DNA from: Microbacterium sp. SYP-A9085
Lineage (GTDB): Bacteria > Actinomycetota > Actinomycetes > Actinomycetales > Microbacteriaceae
NCBI RefSeq assembly: GCF_009649635.1
Contig: NZ_WJII01000001.1
Location: 62,001-126,000 of the forward strand
DNA: 64,000 nucleotides
Direction of reading: 5' to 3'
The notes beneath the pieces are model-generated. The model saw nothing but the letters and a program-made list of their open reading frames with translations, searched no databases and had not been told where the DNA came from. Below are positions 17,598-26,514 of this stretch, piece by piece. Within the stretch, counting starts at the first letter, position 1, and each line of letters opens with the position of its first letter. Made by a program: the position numbers and the translations under genes.

Positions 17598-18599
17598 CTA
17601 CGGCATGACCGGGGCGATGAGTTTCTCGATGGACTCCGCGTTCTTGATCGCGCCGACGCTCATGACATCCTTCCCGTAGTGCCGGATGCCGGCCGCCTGG
17701 CCTTCCCACTTGTCCTTCGAGATGGCCATCTCCTTGAGCACGGCGGGCTCGATCTTCGTGATCGATCCCGCGGCCGCACGGAAGGCCTCCGGGTGCTCCG
17801 CGTTGTGTGCATATGCCTTGCGCAGGCCGTTGAGGAACTTCTCCACGAGCGCCGGCTTGTCGTCCAGGGTCTTCTGCATCACGTAGAACGCACTCGTGCA
17901 GATGTCCGGGTTCCACGCGTTCGGCGTGCTCTCCACGATCTTGAACCCGCCCTGCTGAAGCGCCGAGGTGAGGAACGGCTCGGGAATCGTCACGGCGTCC
18001 ACCTGCTTCATCTCCAACGACTGAAGCATGTTCGGGATGGGGATCTCGACGTACTGGACCGTGGCCACATCCACGCCCCGCTTGCTGAGCAGAACGTCGT
18101 TCTGCACTTGGTGCGGGCCATTGATGGCATTGACCGCGAGCTTCTTGCCGCCGAGGTCCGCGCCGGAATTCACGGGGCTGTCGGCGCGCGCCAGAATCGC
18201 CGAGAGGTCATGACCGGCCACGCCGGTGCTGCAACTGGTAGTGGCAATCGCGCGGAGCTGGATGCCCTTGTCGACGGCCTGCAGGCCCGTGAGCAGTCCA
18301 CCCCAGATCACGTCGTACTGGCCGTTGAGAAGAGCTGGGACGAGGGCCGCGGAGCCTCCCGCGTAGCCGAGCTCGACATCCAGCCCGGCCTCCTTGAAGA
18401 AGCCGCGCTCCTGGCCGACGACGATGTGGGCGAGGACGTCTACCGGGACGCCTCCGACCTTCACCGGGACGATGGCCTCCTTGGCGCCGGAGTCCACAGG
18501 GCCCGAGCCCGCCGCGGCGCATCCCGCAGTGGCGGCGACCAGCGCGATCGCCGCGGCAACCACGACTCCCCTTGACCGCATGGTTTGGATGAACTTCAT
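17598..18599 (-). CDS. ABC transporter substrate-binding lipoprotein (NMT1/SsuA-like)
   Basis: A 333-residue binding protein. The signal (MRSRGVVVAAAIALVAATAGC) ends in the lipobox ATAGC, so the mature protein is anchored by Cys near residue 27. The body is of the NMT1/THI5/SsuA type: VDVLAHIVVGQERGFFKEAGLDVELGYAGGSAALVPALLNGQYDVIWGG, then KKLAVNAINGPHQVQ and DAVTIPEPFLTSAL. This class carries sulfonates, taurine, pyrimidine precursors, aromatic acids and other small organics. First gene of the left-reading importer operon; its leader is about 230 nt. Location opposite a ketone-oxygenase operon suggests it imports that pathway's substrate. Confidence 0.9.
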   Translation of the reverse strand: MKFIQTMRSRGVVVAAAIALVAATAGCAAAGSGPVDSGAKEAIVPVKVGGVPVDVLAHIVVGQERGFFKEAGLDVELGYAGGSAALVPALLNGQYDVIWGGLLTGLQAVDKGIQLRAIATTSCSTGVAGHDLSAILARADSPVNSGADLGGKKLAVNAINGPHQVQNDVLLSKRGVDVATVQYVEIPIPNMLQSLEMKQVDAVTIPEPFLTSALQQGGFKIVESTPNAWNPDICTSAFYVMQKTLDDKPALVEKFLNGLRKAYAHNAEHPEAFRAAAGSITKIEPAVLKEMAISKDKWEGQAAGIRHYGKDVMSVGAIKNAESIEKLIAPVMP

Positions 18600-18639
18600 T
18601 GGTGCTCCAATTCCTGTGCTTGTGTTTCGTCCGTCGGAC

Positions 18640-18723
18640 TCACCGACCGAGCCTGTTCATGACGTCCTGCGCACGCGTGATGTGTCGCCACCACGGTTGC
18701 TCGGGCGGTGTGGGTTCCTCCAC
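18640..18723 (-). CDS. Possible leader peptide (27 aa) in the importer 5' region
   Basis: Within the long leader upstream of the binding-protein gene, a GTG-started frame encodes a 27-residue peptide ending PWWRHITRAQDVMNRLGR, with its stop 40 bp before the ATG at 18599. The amino-acid pattern (amphipathic, two adjacent Trp) looks more protein-like than chance, but the ribosome site (GAGG) is weak and too far upstream. It could be a regulatory upstream ORF or nothing. Confidence 0.2.
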   Translation of the reverse strand: MEEPTPPEQPWWRHITRAQDVMNRLGR

Positions 18724-18832
18724 GTTGCCCGGCCTCGAGCCCGTCCCCCACTGCGTATTGGGATGCCGGTCCGACCCGCGAGTACCTCTGGTGTGGACGT
18801 CGATCTTCTGCCGTGCATCGCTGCACACGAAC

Positions 18833-18862
18833 AGTCTCAACTACGTCTGTTCACTTGTCAAC
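18833..18862 (-). promoter_or_regulatory. Importer promoter with overlapping operator
   Basis: On the minus strand TTGACA (18856-18861) is followed after 17 bp by GAGACT (18833-18838). The -35 lies inside GTTCACTTGTCAAC (18849-18862), which matches the palindrome at 10878-10891 in 13 of 14 bases. The rest of the 370-bp gap (18600-18969) holds the possible leader peptide and the ramB terminator. Confidence 0.6.
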
Positions 18863-18885
18863 TCTGACTCGATCGTCACTCCGCG

Positions 18886-18917
18886 GACTCGCCGCGCCGG
18901 TCCCGCGGCGGCGAGTC
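18886..18917 (-). terminator. Hairpin downstream of ramB
   Basis: A perfect 10-bp inverted repeat, GACTCGCCGC (18886-18895), 12-base loop, GCGGCGAGTC (18908-18917), lies 53 bp past the ramB stop and just upstream of the importer promoter. It probably insulates the two transcripts; no U-tract follows. Confidence 0.5.
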
Positions 18918-18969
18918 GCACACCACGCCAACCCGCGGACGGGAAGGTGGGAGATGTGAGGGCCCGCCG

Positions 18970-20448
18970 TCACTCCGGCGCGTGCGCCTCCAGGAACTCG
19001 TACATGTCCGTCGTGTCCACCCCGGGGAACGCCCCGGTGGGCAACGTCGCCAGCAGAGTCCGGGGCGTCTTCACGTTCGGCCACGCGTTATCGCGCCAGG
19101 CCTCCTCGAGGCCGGCGGGCGCGCGCCTGCAGCACACCTCGGTGGCGTGCTTGGACACCGCGCGATGGGGCGTGTCCCGCCCTAGGAACCACTTCGTGTC
19201 GTCGAAGCGGACGCCCACGCTCACCGAGTGCGCGCCTTCGCTGGAGGTCTGGACGCGCGCCGTGCACCAGTACGTCCCGGCGCTGGTGTCGGTGTACTGG
19301 TAGTACGGATTGAAGTGGTCGTCGACGTCGAACACGACGCGGCTGGTCCACGTGCGGCAGCACAACTGCCCCTCGATAGCGCCCAGCCGGTCGGCGGGGA
19401 AGTCGACATCGTCGTTCTCGTAGGCCTTCGTGATGGTGCCCGACTCGTGCACCTTCAGGAAGTGGACCCGGATACCGAGGTGCCGCGTGGCCAGGTTCGT
19501 GAACCGGTGCGCGGCCGTCTCGTACGACACCGAGTACGCGTCGCGGAGATCCTCGATCGAGATCGCGCGGTCCTTCTTGGCATCCTGCAGGAACGGCACC
19601 GCGTGACCCTCCGGGATCAGCAGCGCCCCGGTCAGATAGTTCGTCTCCACGCGCTGCCGCAGGAACTGGGCATAGCCGGTGGGCTCGCCATGTCCGAGGA
19701 TCCGGCTGCACAGCGCCTGCAGCACCGCCGTGCGCGGGTCGCCCTTCGCGGTGAGCCGGTTGGACAGGTACAGCCGCCCGTTCTTGAGATCCGCGACGCT
19801 GCGGGTGGTCTGCGGGAGATCGGCGACGTAGTGCAGCGTGAAGCCGAGGTACGCGGCGATGTCCGACGCGGTGCGCTGCGTCAGCGGCCCGCCCGGGTGA
19901 TTCACCGCCGTCAGGATGCGGCGCGCCTGCTCCTCCAGATCGGGGAAGTAGTTGTCCTGGGTGCGCATCAGCCGCCGCAGCGCCAGATTCGCCCGACGCG
20001 CCTCCTCCGGCGTCGCCGCCCGCTCATCCTTGAGCCGCTCGATCTCTCCGTGCAGTGACAGCAGCGCATCCAGCACGTCATCCGGGATCGACCGGGGAAT
20101 CCGGAACGGCGAGATCCCCAGGGTCCGGAACGTCTGACCCCGCATCGCCCGCTCCAATGCCACTTCGCGCTGCGCCCGTTCATCCAGAGGCTCGGATGCC
20201 AACAGGGCCTCGAGCGTCGTGCTGAGGGCCCGGGCGATCGCCTGCAGCAGCGTGAGCTTCGGTTCGCGCCGCCCGTTCTCGATCATCGACAGCTGGCTCG
20301 GCGCGCGCCCCACCGCGGCCGCGAGCTCCTCGAGCCGCAGACCCTGCGCCGCGCGCACCTGGCGGATGCGGCGTCCGATCGTCAGTGCGTCCACCGTCTC
20401 ATCGTCACCCGCGGCCACCGCCGTTTCCCGGTCCATTGCATCGTGCAT
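18970..20448 (-). CDS. ramB: RamB-type regulator of acetate/glyoxylate metabolism
   Basis: A 492-residue XRE/ScfR-family regulator. The helix-turn-helix lies near 22-76 ([41 protein letters not shown]), followed by an IrrE/ImmA-like peptidase-fold region (around 210-320) lacking an obvious HExxH, and a C-terminal domain with conserved cysteines ([25 protein letters not shown]). RamB of Corynebacterium represses aceA and aceB in the absence of acetate. Divergence from aceA-aceB here strongly supports the same role. Several in-frame ATG codons lie within the first five residues; 20448 is the outermost. Confidence 0.88.
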   Translation of the reverse strand: MHDAMDRETAVAAGDDETVDALTIGRRIRQVRAAQGLRLEELAAAVGRAPSQLSMIENGRREPKLTLLQAIARALSTTLEALLASEPLDERAQREVALERAMRGQTFRTLGISPFRIPRSIPDDVLDALLSLHGEIERLKDERAATPEEARRANLALRRLMRTQDNYFPDLEEQARRILTAVNHPGGPLTQRTASDIAAYLGFTLHYVADLPQTTRSVADLKNGRLYLSNRLTAKGDPRTAVLQALCSRILGHGEPTGYAQFLRQRVETNYLTGALLIPEGHAVPFLQDAKKDRAISIEDLRDAYSVSYETAAHRFTNLATRHLGIRVHFLKVHESGTITKAYENDDVDFPADRLGAIEGQLCCRTWTSRVVFDVDDHFNPYYQYTDTSAGTYWCTARVQTSSEGAHSVSVGVRFDDTKWFLGRDTPHRAVSKHATEVCCRRAPAGLEEAWRDNAWPNVKTPRTLLATLPTGAFPGVDTTDMYEFLEAHAPE

Positions 20449-20471
20449 CTCGCGATGGTCTCACAGAAACA

Positions 20472-20526
20472 GAAGTTCCCGATAATTTCTCCCCAGATCT
20501 GGTCGTAGAGCGGGTTGAAGTTCCCG
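20472..20526. promoter_or_regulatory. Candidate RamB boxes between ramB and aceA
   Basis: GAAGTTCCCG is present twice in the same orientation, at 20472-20481 and 20517-20526, 45 bp apart in the 122-bp intergenic region. A GATAAT box (20481-20486) could be the -10 of aceA, with a leader of about 80 nt. The sequence differs from the Corynebacterium RamB consensus, so the assignment is by position only. Confidence 0.45.
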
Positions 20527-20570
20527 CAGAGTTGTCCCACACGGCCCGTCCCGACACGAAGGAGCACACC

Positions 20571-21881
20571 ATGACCATCTCCCCCAGCACCGGTCCCCTC
20601 CGCGTGGGCGACCAGGTCCAGACCGCCGCCGAGCTTCAGGAAGCCTGGGACGCGGACCCGCGGTGGGACGGCATCCGTCGCACCTACACCGCCGAGGACG
20701 TCGTCCGCCTGCGCGGCACCGTCCGCGAGGAGAGCACGCTCGCGCGCCGCGGAGCGGAGAACCTGTGGAACCTGATCCACACGCAGGATTACGTCCGCGC
20801 GCTGGGCGCCTACACCGGCGGCCAGGCCGTCCAGCAGGTGCGTGCCGGACTGAAGGCGATCTACCTGTCTGGCTGGCAGGTCGCCGCCGACGCCAACCTC
20901 GCCGGTCAGACCTACCCGGACCAGTCGCTGTACCCCGCCAACTCGGTCCCCCAGGTCGTGCGCCGCATCAACAACGCGCTGCTGCGGCAGGACCAGCTCG
21001 AGCACGCCGAGGGCGCCGTCACCCAGGACTGGCTGGCCCCGATCGTCGCGGATGCCGAGGCCGGCTTCGGCGGACCGCTGAACGCGTACGAGCTGGCCCA
21101 TGCCATGATCCAGGCCGGCGCCGCCGGCATCCACTGGGAGGACCAGCTCGCCAGCGAGAAGAAGTGCGGCCACCTCGGAGGGAAGGTGCTCGTCCCGACC
21201 CAGCAGCACATCCGCACTCTGAACGCCGCCCGACTGGCCGCGGATGTCGCGGGCGTGCCGACGGTCATGATCGCCCGCACGGACGCCCTCGCCGCAGACC
21301 TGATCACGAGCGACGTGGACGACCGCGACCGCCCGTTCCTCACCGGCGAGCGCACCGCCGAGGGCTTCCACCGGGTGCGTCCCGGCATCGATCCGGTGAT
21401 CGCCCGCGGCCTCGCGTTCGCCCCGCACGCGGACCTGCTCTGGGTCGAGACCGGAGAGCCGGATGTCGACCTCGCCCGCGAGTTCGCGAACGCGATCCAC
21501 GCCGAGTTCCCGGGCAAGAAGCTCGCCTACAACTGCTCGCCGAGCTTCAACTGGAAGCGGTATCTGGACGACGCTCAGATAGCCACGTTCCAGGCCGAGC
21601 TGGCCGAGCTGGGCTACGCGTTCCAGTTCATCACGCTGGCAGGCTTCCACGCCCTGAACCATTCGATGTTCGACCTCGCCCGCGGGTATGCGCAGCGCGC
21701 CATGAGCGCCTACGTCGACCTGCAAGAAGCGGAATTCGCCGCCGAAGCCGACGGGTACACCGCCACGCGCCACCAGCGCGAGGCGGGCACCGGCTACTTC
21801 GACGCGGTCTCACAGGCGCTCAACCCCGACAGCGCCACACTCGCGCTCGCCGGCTCCACCGAGGCCGCCCAGTTCCACTAG
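20571..21881 (+). CDS. aceA: Isocitrate lyase
   Basis: A 436-residue isocitrate lyase splitting isocitrate to glyoxylate and succinate, the first step of the glyoxylate shunt. The catalytic KKCGH motif is at 197-201 with Cys199 the general acid; [22 protein letters not shown] and [15 protein letters not shown] are further diagnostic blocks. The start ATG at 20571 has GAAGGAG 8 bases upstream. Length matches the short actinobacterial form. It is followed 39 bp later by malate synthase in the same direction and is divergent from ramB. Confidence 0.98.
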   Translation: MTISPSTGPLRVGDQVQTAAELQEAWDADPRWDGIRRTYTAEDVVRLRGTVREESTLARRGAENLWNLIHTQDYVRALGAYTGGQAVQQVRAGLKAIYLSGWQVAADANLAGQTYPDQSLYPANSVPQVVRRINNALLRQDQLEHAEGAVTQDWLAPIVADAEAGFGGPLNAYELAHAMIQAGAAGIHWEDQLASEKKCGHLGGKVLVPTQQHIRTLNAARLAADVAGVPTVMIARTDALAADLITSDVDDRDRPFLTGERTAEGFHRVRPGIDPVIARGLAFAPHADLLWVETGEPDVDLAREFANAIHAEFPGKKLAYNCSPSFNWKRYLDDAQIATFQAELAELGYAFQFITLAGFHALNHSMFDLARGYAQRAMSAYVDLQEAEFAAEADGYTATRHQREAGTGYFDAVSQALNPDSATLALAGSTEAAQFH

Positions 21882-21920
21882 ACCGACCGGGGCACACCGA
21901 CACCACGACAAGGACCGATC

Positions 21921-23579
21921 ATGAGCATCACCACGACGGGCGCCCCGCCCACGACGAACCCCATCCCCACCATGACGCACACACCGCAGATCGACGTCAC
22001 CGGTCCGACCCGCGACCGATACGAGACGATCCTCACCCCCGAGGCGCTGTCATTCCTGTCCGCGCTGCACGACCGCTTCGGCGGGCGGCGCCATGACCGG
22101 CTTGCCGAGCGGATGCGCCGCCGGTTCGAGATCGGCAGCGGGCACGACCCGCAGTTCCGCGCCGACACCGCCCACATCCGCGAGGACCCGCACTGGCGGG
22201 TGGCCGGCACCGCGCCGGGCCTGGAGGACCGCCGCGTGGAGATCACCGGGCCCACCGACCCGAAGATGACGATCAACGCGCTGAACTCCGGTGCCTGGGT
22301 ATGGCTGGCCGACCAGGAGGACGCGACGAGCCCGACGTGGCGCAACGTGATCGAGGGCCAGCTCTCGCTGTTCGACGCGATCCGCGGATGCCTTCAGTAC
22401 ACGAGCCCGGACGGCAGGGCGTACCGCGTCACCGCCGAGCGCACCCCGACGATAGTGATGCGACCTAGGGGCTGGCATCTGTCCGAGGAGCACATCCGCG
22501 TCACCGACCGCGCGGGACGCCGGATGGCGGCATCCGGGTCCCTGGTGGACTTCGGGCTGTACTTCTTCCACAACGCGGCCGCGCTGATCGCCGGCGGCAC
22601 CGGGCCGTACTTCTACCTGCCGAAGCTCGAGAGCGCGGAGGAGGCGACGCTGTGGGACGATGTGTTCGCCTTCAGCGAGCGGTACCTCGGCATCCCGCAC
22701 GGCACGATCCGTGCCACCGTGCTGATCGAGACGCTGCCGGCGGCGTTCGAGATGGAGGAGATCCTGTTCGCGCTGCGCGACCACTGCGCGGGCCTGAACG
22801 CGGGTCGCTGGGACTACATCTTCTCGATCATCAAGAATTATCGCGGCCGCGGCCCCCGGTTCGTGCTCCCCGATCGCAGCGAGGTCACGATGACGGTGCC
22901 CTTCATGCGCGCGTACACGGAGTTGCTCGTGAAGACGTGCCACCGCCGCGGGGCGTTCGCGATCGGCGGGATGAGCGCGTTCATCCCGAACCGGCACGAC
23001 CCGGAGGTGACCGCGCAGGCGCTGCAGAAAGTCACCGCCGACAAGGAGCGCGAAGCCGGCGACGGGTTCGACGGCACCTGGGTGGCGCACCCCGACCTGA
23101 TCCCCGCCGCGCAGGCCGCGTTCGACGCGGTGCTCGGCGACCGGCCGCACCAGATCGACCGGCAGCGCGACGACGTCGACGTGTCGGCGGCGCAGCTGAT
23201 CGACCTGCGCGTCGGCCGTCCGATCACCGAGGCCGGCGTGCAGGGCAACGTGTCGGTCGCCATCCGCTACATCGAGGCCTGGCTGCGCGGGACCGGTGCC
23301 GTCGCCATCGACAATCTGATGGAGGATGCCGCGACCGCCGAGATCTCGCGCTCCCAGATCTGGCAGTGGATCCACCAGGATTGCGTGACCGCCGAGGGCA
23401 CGGCGATCACCCGCGAGTGGGTGTCGCAGCTCGTGGACGAGGCGCTCGCTTCGGTCCCGCGGTTCGACGGCGACCGGTTCGAGGATGCCGTGGAGGTGTT
23501 CCGCGAGGTCGCGCTGCGCGAGGAGTTCCCGGCGTTTCTCACCCAGGGCGCGTACGCGCGGTTCCTCGTCGAGGAGTGA
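21921..23579 (+). CDS. aceB: Malate synthase A
   Basis: A 552-residue malate synthase of the A type, condensing glyoxylate with acetyl-CoA. The conserved core is TVLIETLPAAFEMEEILFALRDHCAGLNAGRWDYIFSIIKN (around 265-305), followed by PFMRAYTELLVKTCHRRGAFAIGGMSAFIP. A Thr/Pro-rich N-terminal tail of about 30 residues precedes the domain. Use of the A form rather than the larger G form is notable for an actinobacterium but shared with several Microbacteriaceae (recalled, not checked). It is co-transcribed with aceA and closed by a long inverted repeat. Confidence 0.97.
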   Translation: MSITTTGAPPTTNPIPTMTHTPQIDVTGPTRDRYETILTPEALSFLSALHDRFGGRRHDRLAERMRRRFEIGSGHDPQFRADTAHIREDPHWRVAGTAPGLEDRRVEITGPTDPKMTINALNSGAWVWLADQEDATSPTWRNVIEGQLSLFDAIRGCLQYTSPDGRAYRVTAERTPTIVMRPRGWHLSEEHIRVTDRAGRRMAASGSLVDFGLYFFHNAAALIAGGTGPYFYLPKLESAEEATLWDDVFAFSERYLGIPHGTIRATVLIETLPAAFEMEEILFALRDHCAGLNAGRWDYIFSIIKNYRGRGPRFVLPDRSEVTMTVPFMRAYTELLVKTCHRRGAFAIGGMSAFIPNRHDPEVTAQALQKVTADKEREAGDGFDGTWVAHPDLIPAAQAAFDAVLGDRPHQIDRQRDDVDVSAAQLIDLRVGRPITEAGVQGNVSVAIRYIEAWLRGTGAVAIDNLMEDAATAEISRSQIWQWIHQDCVTAEGTAITREWVSQLVDEALASVPRFDGDRFEDAVEVFREVALREEFPAFLTQGAYARFLVEE

Positions 23580-23595
23580 AGCCGGGGCGCGACTT

Positions 23596-23645
23596 CCCGT
23601 CCCGTGGTGTCGCTTCGTGGCAGCGATGCGGCATCGCGGGACGGG
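23596..23645 (+). terminator. Inverted repeat after aceB
   Basis: CCCGTCCCG (23596-23604) and CGGGACGGG (23637-23645) form a perfect 9-bp stem closing a 32-base region that holds an inner GATGC/GCATC hairpin; GATTT follows. It lies 17 bp past the aceB stop and between converging genes. Confidence 0.5.
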
Positions 23646-23678
23646 GATTTGGATGTCTGTGGTCGCCGGGCGAGCGCG

Positions 23679-24590
23679 CTAGCCGCCCAGCAGCGCGAGG
23701 AGCGCGGCGGGGGCGACGTAGGCGCGGTGGGCGCGGTCGATGAGGCGCCGGCATCCGTCGAGCTCGACGATCACCGTCGCGCCGTCGGCCGCGGCGCGCG
23801 GGACGAGGACGACGTAGCGGGATGCCGCGTTGCTGCAGGCCGCCGGCGCAGCCAGGGCACCCGCGGCATCCCGGAGCGCCGCGACCGCCCTCGCATCGAG
23901 CGCCGTCGAACCCGCGAACACGGGCGAGGACACCGCCGCGTCCGGAGCATCGGATGCCGGCAGGTCAGCCTCGTAGCGGCACAGCGTGATCTGCTCGCCG
24001 TCGGGCAGGTCGGGTACGGCGCCGGCGGAATGTCCGAGCCGCACGAGCGGGCTCGCCGTCGTCGGGCAGCCGTCGCGGCGCGCGGCGGCCGAGTCCACCA
24101 GCTGGGCGGGTTCGAAGTGCTCGTCGACGACGGTGAGCGCATCCAACGCGGCGAACACGGCGTCGGTGCGCGGCATCCCGCAACCGGTTGCCGGGTACGC
24201 CGCGTGCACGAACCGGCCGCCGGCGTCCCCGAGCCACAGCAGCGGACCGGCGAACCCGATCGCAGGACACGCGCCGCCGAATGCCGGCTCGTCCGGCTCG
24301 GCCAACGCCGCCAGCAGCGGCCCCAGGTCGCCCTCGTAGCGGGTCAGCCGGGACCCCGACCAGGTGCCCTGCGCATCGTCCTGCATCGCGTACGGGTCGC
24401 AGAGGTAGGCCGCGACGGGCGCGAACGCGGCAGGGACCGCCCCCGCCGGTGTTCCGGGATCCGGGACCCCGCACCCGAACGCCTCCACCGGCGTCGCGTC
24501 GGGACGCGGCGTCACCGCGCCGGGCACACCGGCACAGCCGGCCAGCAGCAGGACGAACACGCCGATCAGGCTCGCCGCGAGTCTGCGCAT
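23679..24590 (-). CDS. Hypothetical lipoprotein
   Basis: A 303-residue protein I do not recognise. It has a clear lipoprotein signal (MRRLAASLIGVFVLLLAGC, Cys near 19), so it should be anchored outside the membrane. Sequence features: several scattered cysteines (FGCGVPDPG, YLCDPYAM, FGGACPAIG, GCGMPR, RRDGCPTT, ITLCRYEAD, PAACSNAA, LDGCRRL), a pattern suggesting disulfide-stabilised folding. The start is ATG 24590 after GGAGGAGAG rather than GTG 24605. It stands alone between aceB and the acyl-CoA dehydrogenase. No function is proposed. Confidence 0.65.
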   Translation of the reverse strand: MRRLAASLIGVFVLLLAGCAGVPGAVTPRPDATPVEAFGCGVPDPGTPAGAVPAAFAPVAAYLCDPYAMQDDAQGTWSGSRLTRYEGDLGPLLAALAEPDEPAFGGACPAIGFAGPLLWLGDAGGRFVHAAYPATGCGMPRTDAVFAALDALTVVDEHFEPAQLVDSAAARRDGCPTTASPLVRLGHSAGAVPDLPDGEQITLCRYEADLPASDAPDAAVSSPVFAGSTALDARAVAALRDAAGALAAPAACSNAASRYVVLVPRAAADGATVIVELDGCRRLIDRAHRAYVAPAALLALLGG

Positions 24591-24693
24591 GCCTCTCCTC
24601 CGCACGGTTGCCAGGAGTGTAGCCCGCCGCGCGCGTGCGGCCTGCTTTCGTCACCGAATCGTTCTCAGGCCCCTGGCGCCCGGCCGCCCGGGA

Positions 24694-26394
24694 TCAGGCG
24701 ATCTCGCCCGCCGCGACTGTCTCGGCGAGCATGTGCACGCGCGGCAGGTGATGCGCGCCGTAGAAGTCCGCGGCCGTCAGGCGCGCGGCATCCTCCGCCG
24801 ACGCCTCGTCGTGGGCAAGCACCGCGACGACGGCGAGCGCGTGCATCCAGCCGCCGGCGAGCGTGCCCAGGAGCATGAGGTACGGCACGCTCACCGCGAA
24901 CGGGTCCCGGGGCGCCGTGAATTCGAGCAGTGCCGAGGTGGCGCGGCGGGATGCCGCGACCGCCCGGGTGAGCCGCTCGGCGGTGCGCTGCGCGATCGGG
25001 TGATCGCCCAGTTGCGCGATGGTCTGCTCGATCCGGCCGAACAGCTCCTCGGCCAGCGCGCCGCCGTCGCGAACGATCTTGCGGCCGACGAGGTCGTTGG
25101 ACTGGATCGCCGTGGTGCCCTCGTAGATCGGCATGATCCGGGCGTCGCGATAGTGCTGCGCGACGCCGGTCTCCTCGATGAATCCCATGCCGCCGTGCAC
25201 CTGGATCGCGTCGGAGGTCACCGTCACGGCATCCTCGGTCGTCCATCCCTTCAGGATCGGGACGAAGAACTCGGCGAGGCCGTCGCCCCGGTCGAACAGG
25301 TCGGCGGTGTACACGCCGAGCGCGCGCATAGCGAAGATCGAGCTCGACATCGACAGCAGCAGCCGGCGCACGTCGGGGTGCTCGGCGATCGGCGCGTCGG
25401 CGGGCCGGCCGACGACGGCGCCCTGTCGGCGCTGCGCGGCGTACGCGGCGGCCTGCTGGTACGCGCGGTCGGCGATGCCCGTCGCCTGGAACCCCATCCC
25501 GGTGCGGGCGGAGTTCATCATCACGAACATGCCGGCCAGTCCCCCGCCGACCTCGCCGACGAGGTACCCGGTGGCATCCTCGTACGACAGCACGCACGTG
25601 GGGCTGCCGTGGATGCCCAGCTTGTGCTCGATCGCCACCGTGGTGATCGCGTTGCGCGCGCCGAGCGTGCCGTCGGGGTTGACGAGGAGCCGCGGCGCGA
25701 CGAACAGCGACAGCCCCTTCGCGCCCGCCGGTGCATCCGGCGTCCGCGCGAGGACCAGGTGCACGATGTTCTCCGCGATGTCGTGGTCGCCCCAGGTGAT
25801 GAAGATCTTCTGTCCGCGGATTGCCCACGTGCCGTCGCGGCGGGGCGTCGCCGTCGTGCGGATAGCGCCCAGGTCGGTGCCGGCATCCGGCTCGGTGAGG
25901 TTCATCGTGCCGGTCCACCGGCCCTGAACGAGCTTCGTGAGGAACGTCTCGCGGATCTCGTCGGATGCCGCGGCATCCAGTGCGTGGATCTGCCCGGCGG
26001 TGAGCAGCCAGCACAGCGCGAACGCGGCGTTCGAGGCGTTCCAGATCTCGCCGAGCCCGGCGCGGACGCTGCCGGGCAGGCCGTCTCCCCCGGCGGAGAC
26101 CGGCGCCTCGGCGGTGATCCAGCCCGCCTCCACCATCGCGCCGTACGCCTGAGCGTACCCGTCCGGCAGCCGCACATCGCCGTCGACCAGCCGCGCGCCG
26201 ACCCGGTCGCCCACGGTCTGCAGCGGTGCGAGCACCGAGGCGGCGAACGCGCCGGCCGCGCCGACGATCTCGGTGGCGTCGGTGGCGGTGAGCGCGCCGT
26301 CGGTCGCCCGGGCGGGCAGGTCGAGGCCGAACGCCTCCCGGTACAGGAACGCGTAATCGGCGACGGGCGGGATGTAGGACGATTCGGCGGCCAT
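24694..26394 (-). CDS. Acyl-CoA dehydrogenase
   Basis: A 566-residue flavoprotein of the long form of acyl-CoA dehydrogenases, catalysing the first desaturation of beta-oxidation. Signature blocks are TMNLTEPDAGTDLGAIRTTATP, IRGQKIFITWGDHDIAENIVHLVLAR, and QVHGGMGFIEETGVAQHYRDARIMPIYEGTTAIQSNDLVGRK, which contains the glutamate base in YEGTT. The C-terminal extension of about 150 residues marks the DmdC/FadE5-like subgroup. The ATG at 26394 follows GAGGAGAAC. It is monocistronic. Its promoter carries a palindrome, so it is probably controlled by a fatty-acid-type regulator not in the window. Confidence 0.92.
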   Translation of the reverse strand: MAAESSYIPPVADYAFLYREAFGLDLPARATDGALTATDATEIVGAAGAFAASVLAPLQTVGDRVGARLVDGDVRLPDGYAQAYGAMVEAGWITAEAPVSAGGDGLPGSVRAGLGEIWNASNAAFALCWLLTAGQIHALDAAASDEIRETFLTKLVQGRWTGTMNLTEPDAGTDLGAIRTTATPRRDGTWAIRGQKIFITWGDHDIAENIVHLVLARTPDAPAGAKGLSLFVAPRLLVNPDGTLGARNAITTVAIEHKLGIHGSPTCVLSYEDATGYLVGEVGGGLAGMFVMMNSARTGMGFQATGIADRAYQQAAAYAAQRRQGAVVGRPADAPIAEHPDVRRLLLSMSSSIFAMRALGVYTADLFDRGDGLAEFFVPILKGWTTEDAVTVTSDAIQVHGGMGFIEETGVAQHYRDARIMPIYEGTTAIQSNDLVGRKIVRDGGALAEELFGRIEQTIAQLGDHPIAQRTAERLTRAVAASRRATSALLEFTAPRDPFAVSVPYLMLLGTLAGGWMHALAVVAVLAHDEASAEDAARLTAADFYGAHHLPRVHMLAETVAAGEIA

Positions 26395-26434
26395 CGGGTT
26401 CTCCTCACGCGTTGGGACTGAGAACCATTCTACG

Positions 26435-26450
26435 CGATACTCAGTGTCAA
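26435..26450 (-). promoter_or_regulatory. Promoter/operator of the acyl-CoA dehydrogenase gene
   Basis: On the minus strand TTGACA (26445-26450) is a good -35, but the -10 seventeen bases on (TGGTTC) is poor; TAGAAT at 26427-26432 is closer than usual. Overlapping the -35 is CGATACT-C-AGTGTCA (26435-26449 in plus orientation), a 7+7 palindrome with two mismatches, the size expected for a TetR-type repressor site. Confidence 0.4.
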
Positions 26451-26502
26451 TGACGGGGCCGACGGCGCCGGAACCGCCGCACTGCGGTGACCGCGCGCGG
26501 GA

Positions 26503-26508
26503 TACCCT
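26503..26508 (+). promoter_or_regulatory. Candidate -10 of a leaderless aminotransferase transcript
   Basis: TACCCT in the context GATACCCT lies six bases before the GTG start at 26515, where no ribosome site is present apart from AAGGGG directly abutting the start. This spacing predicts transcription beginning at or near the start codon. The -35 region is weak. Confidence 0.35.
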
Positions 26509-26514
26509 GAAGGG

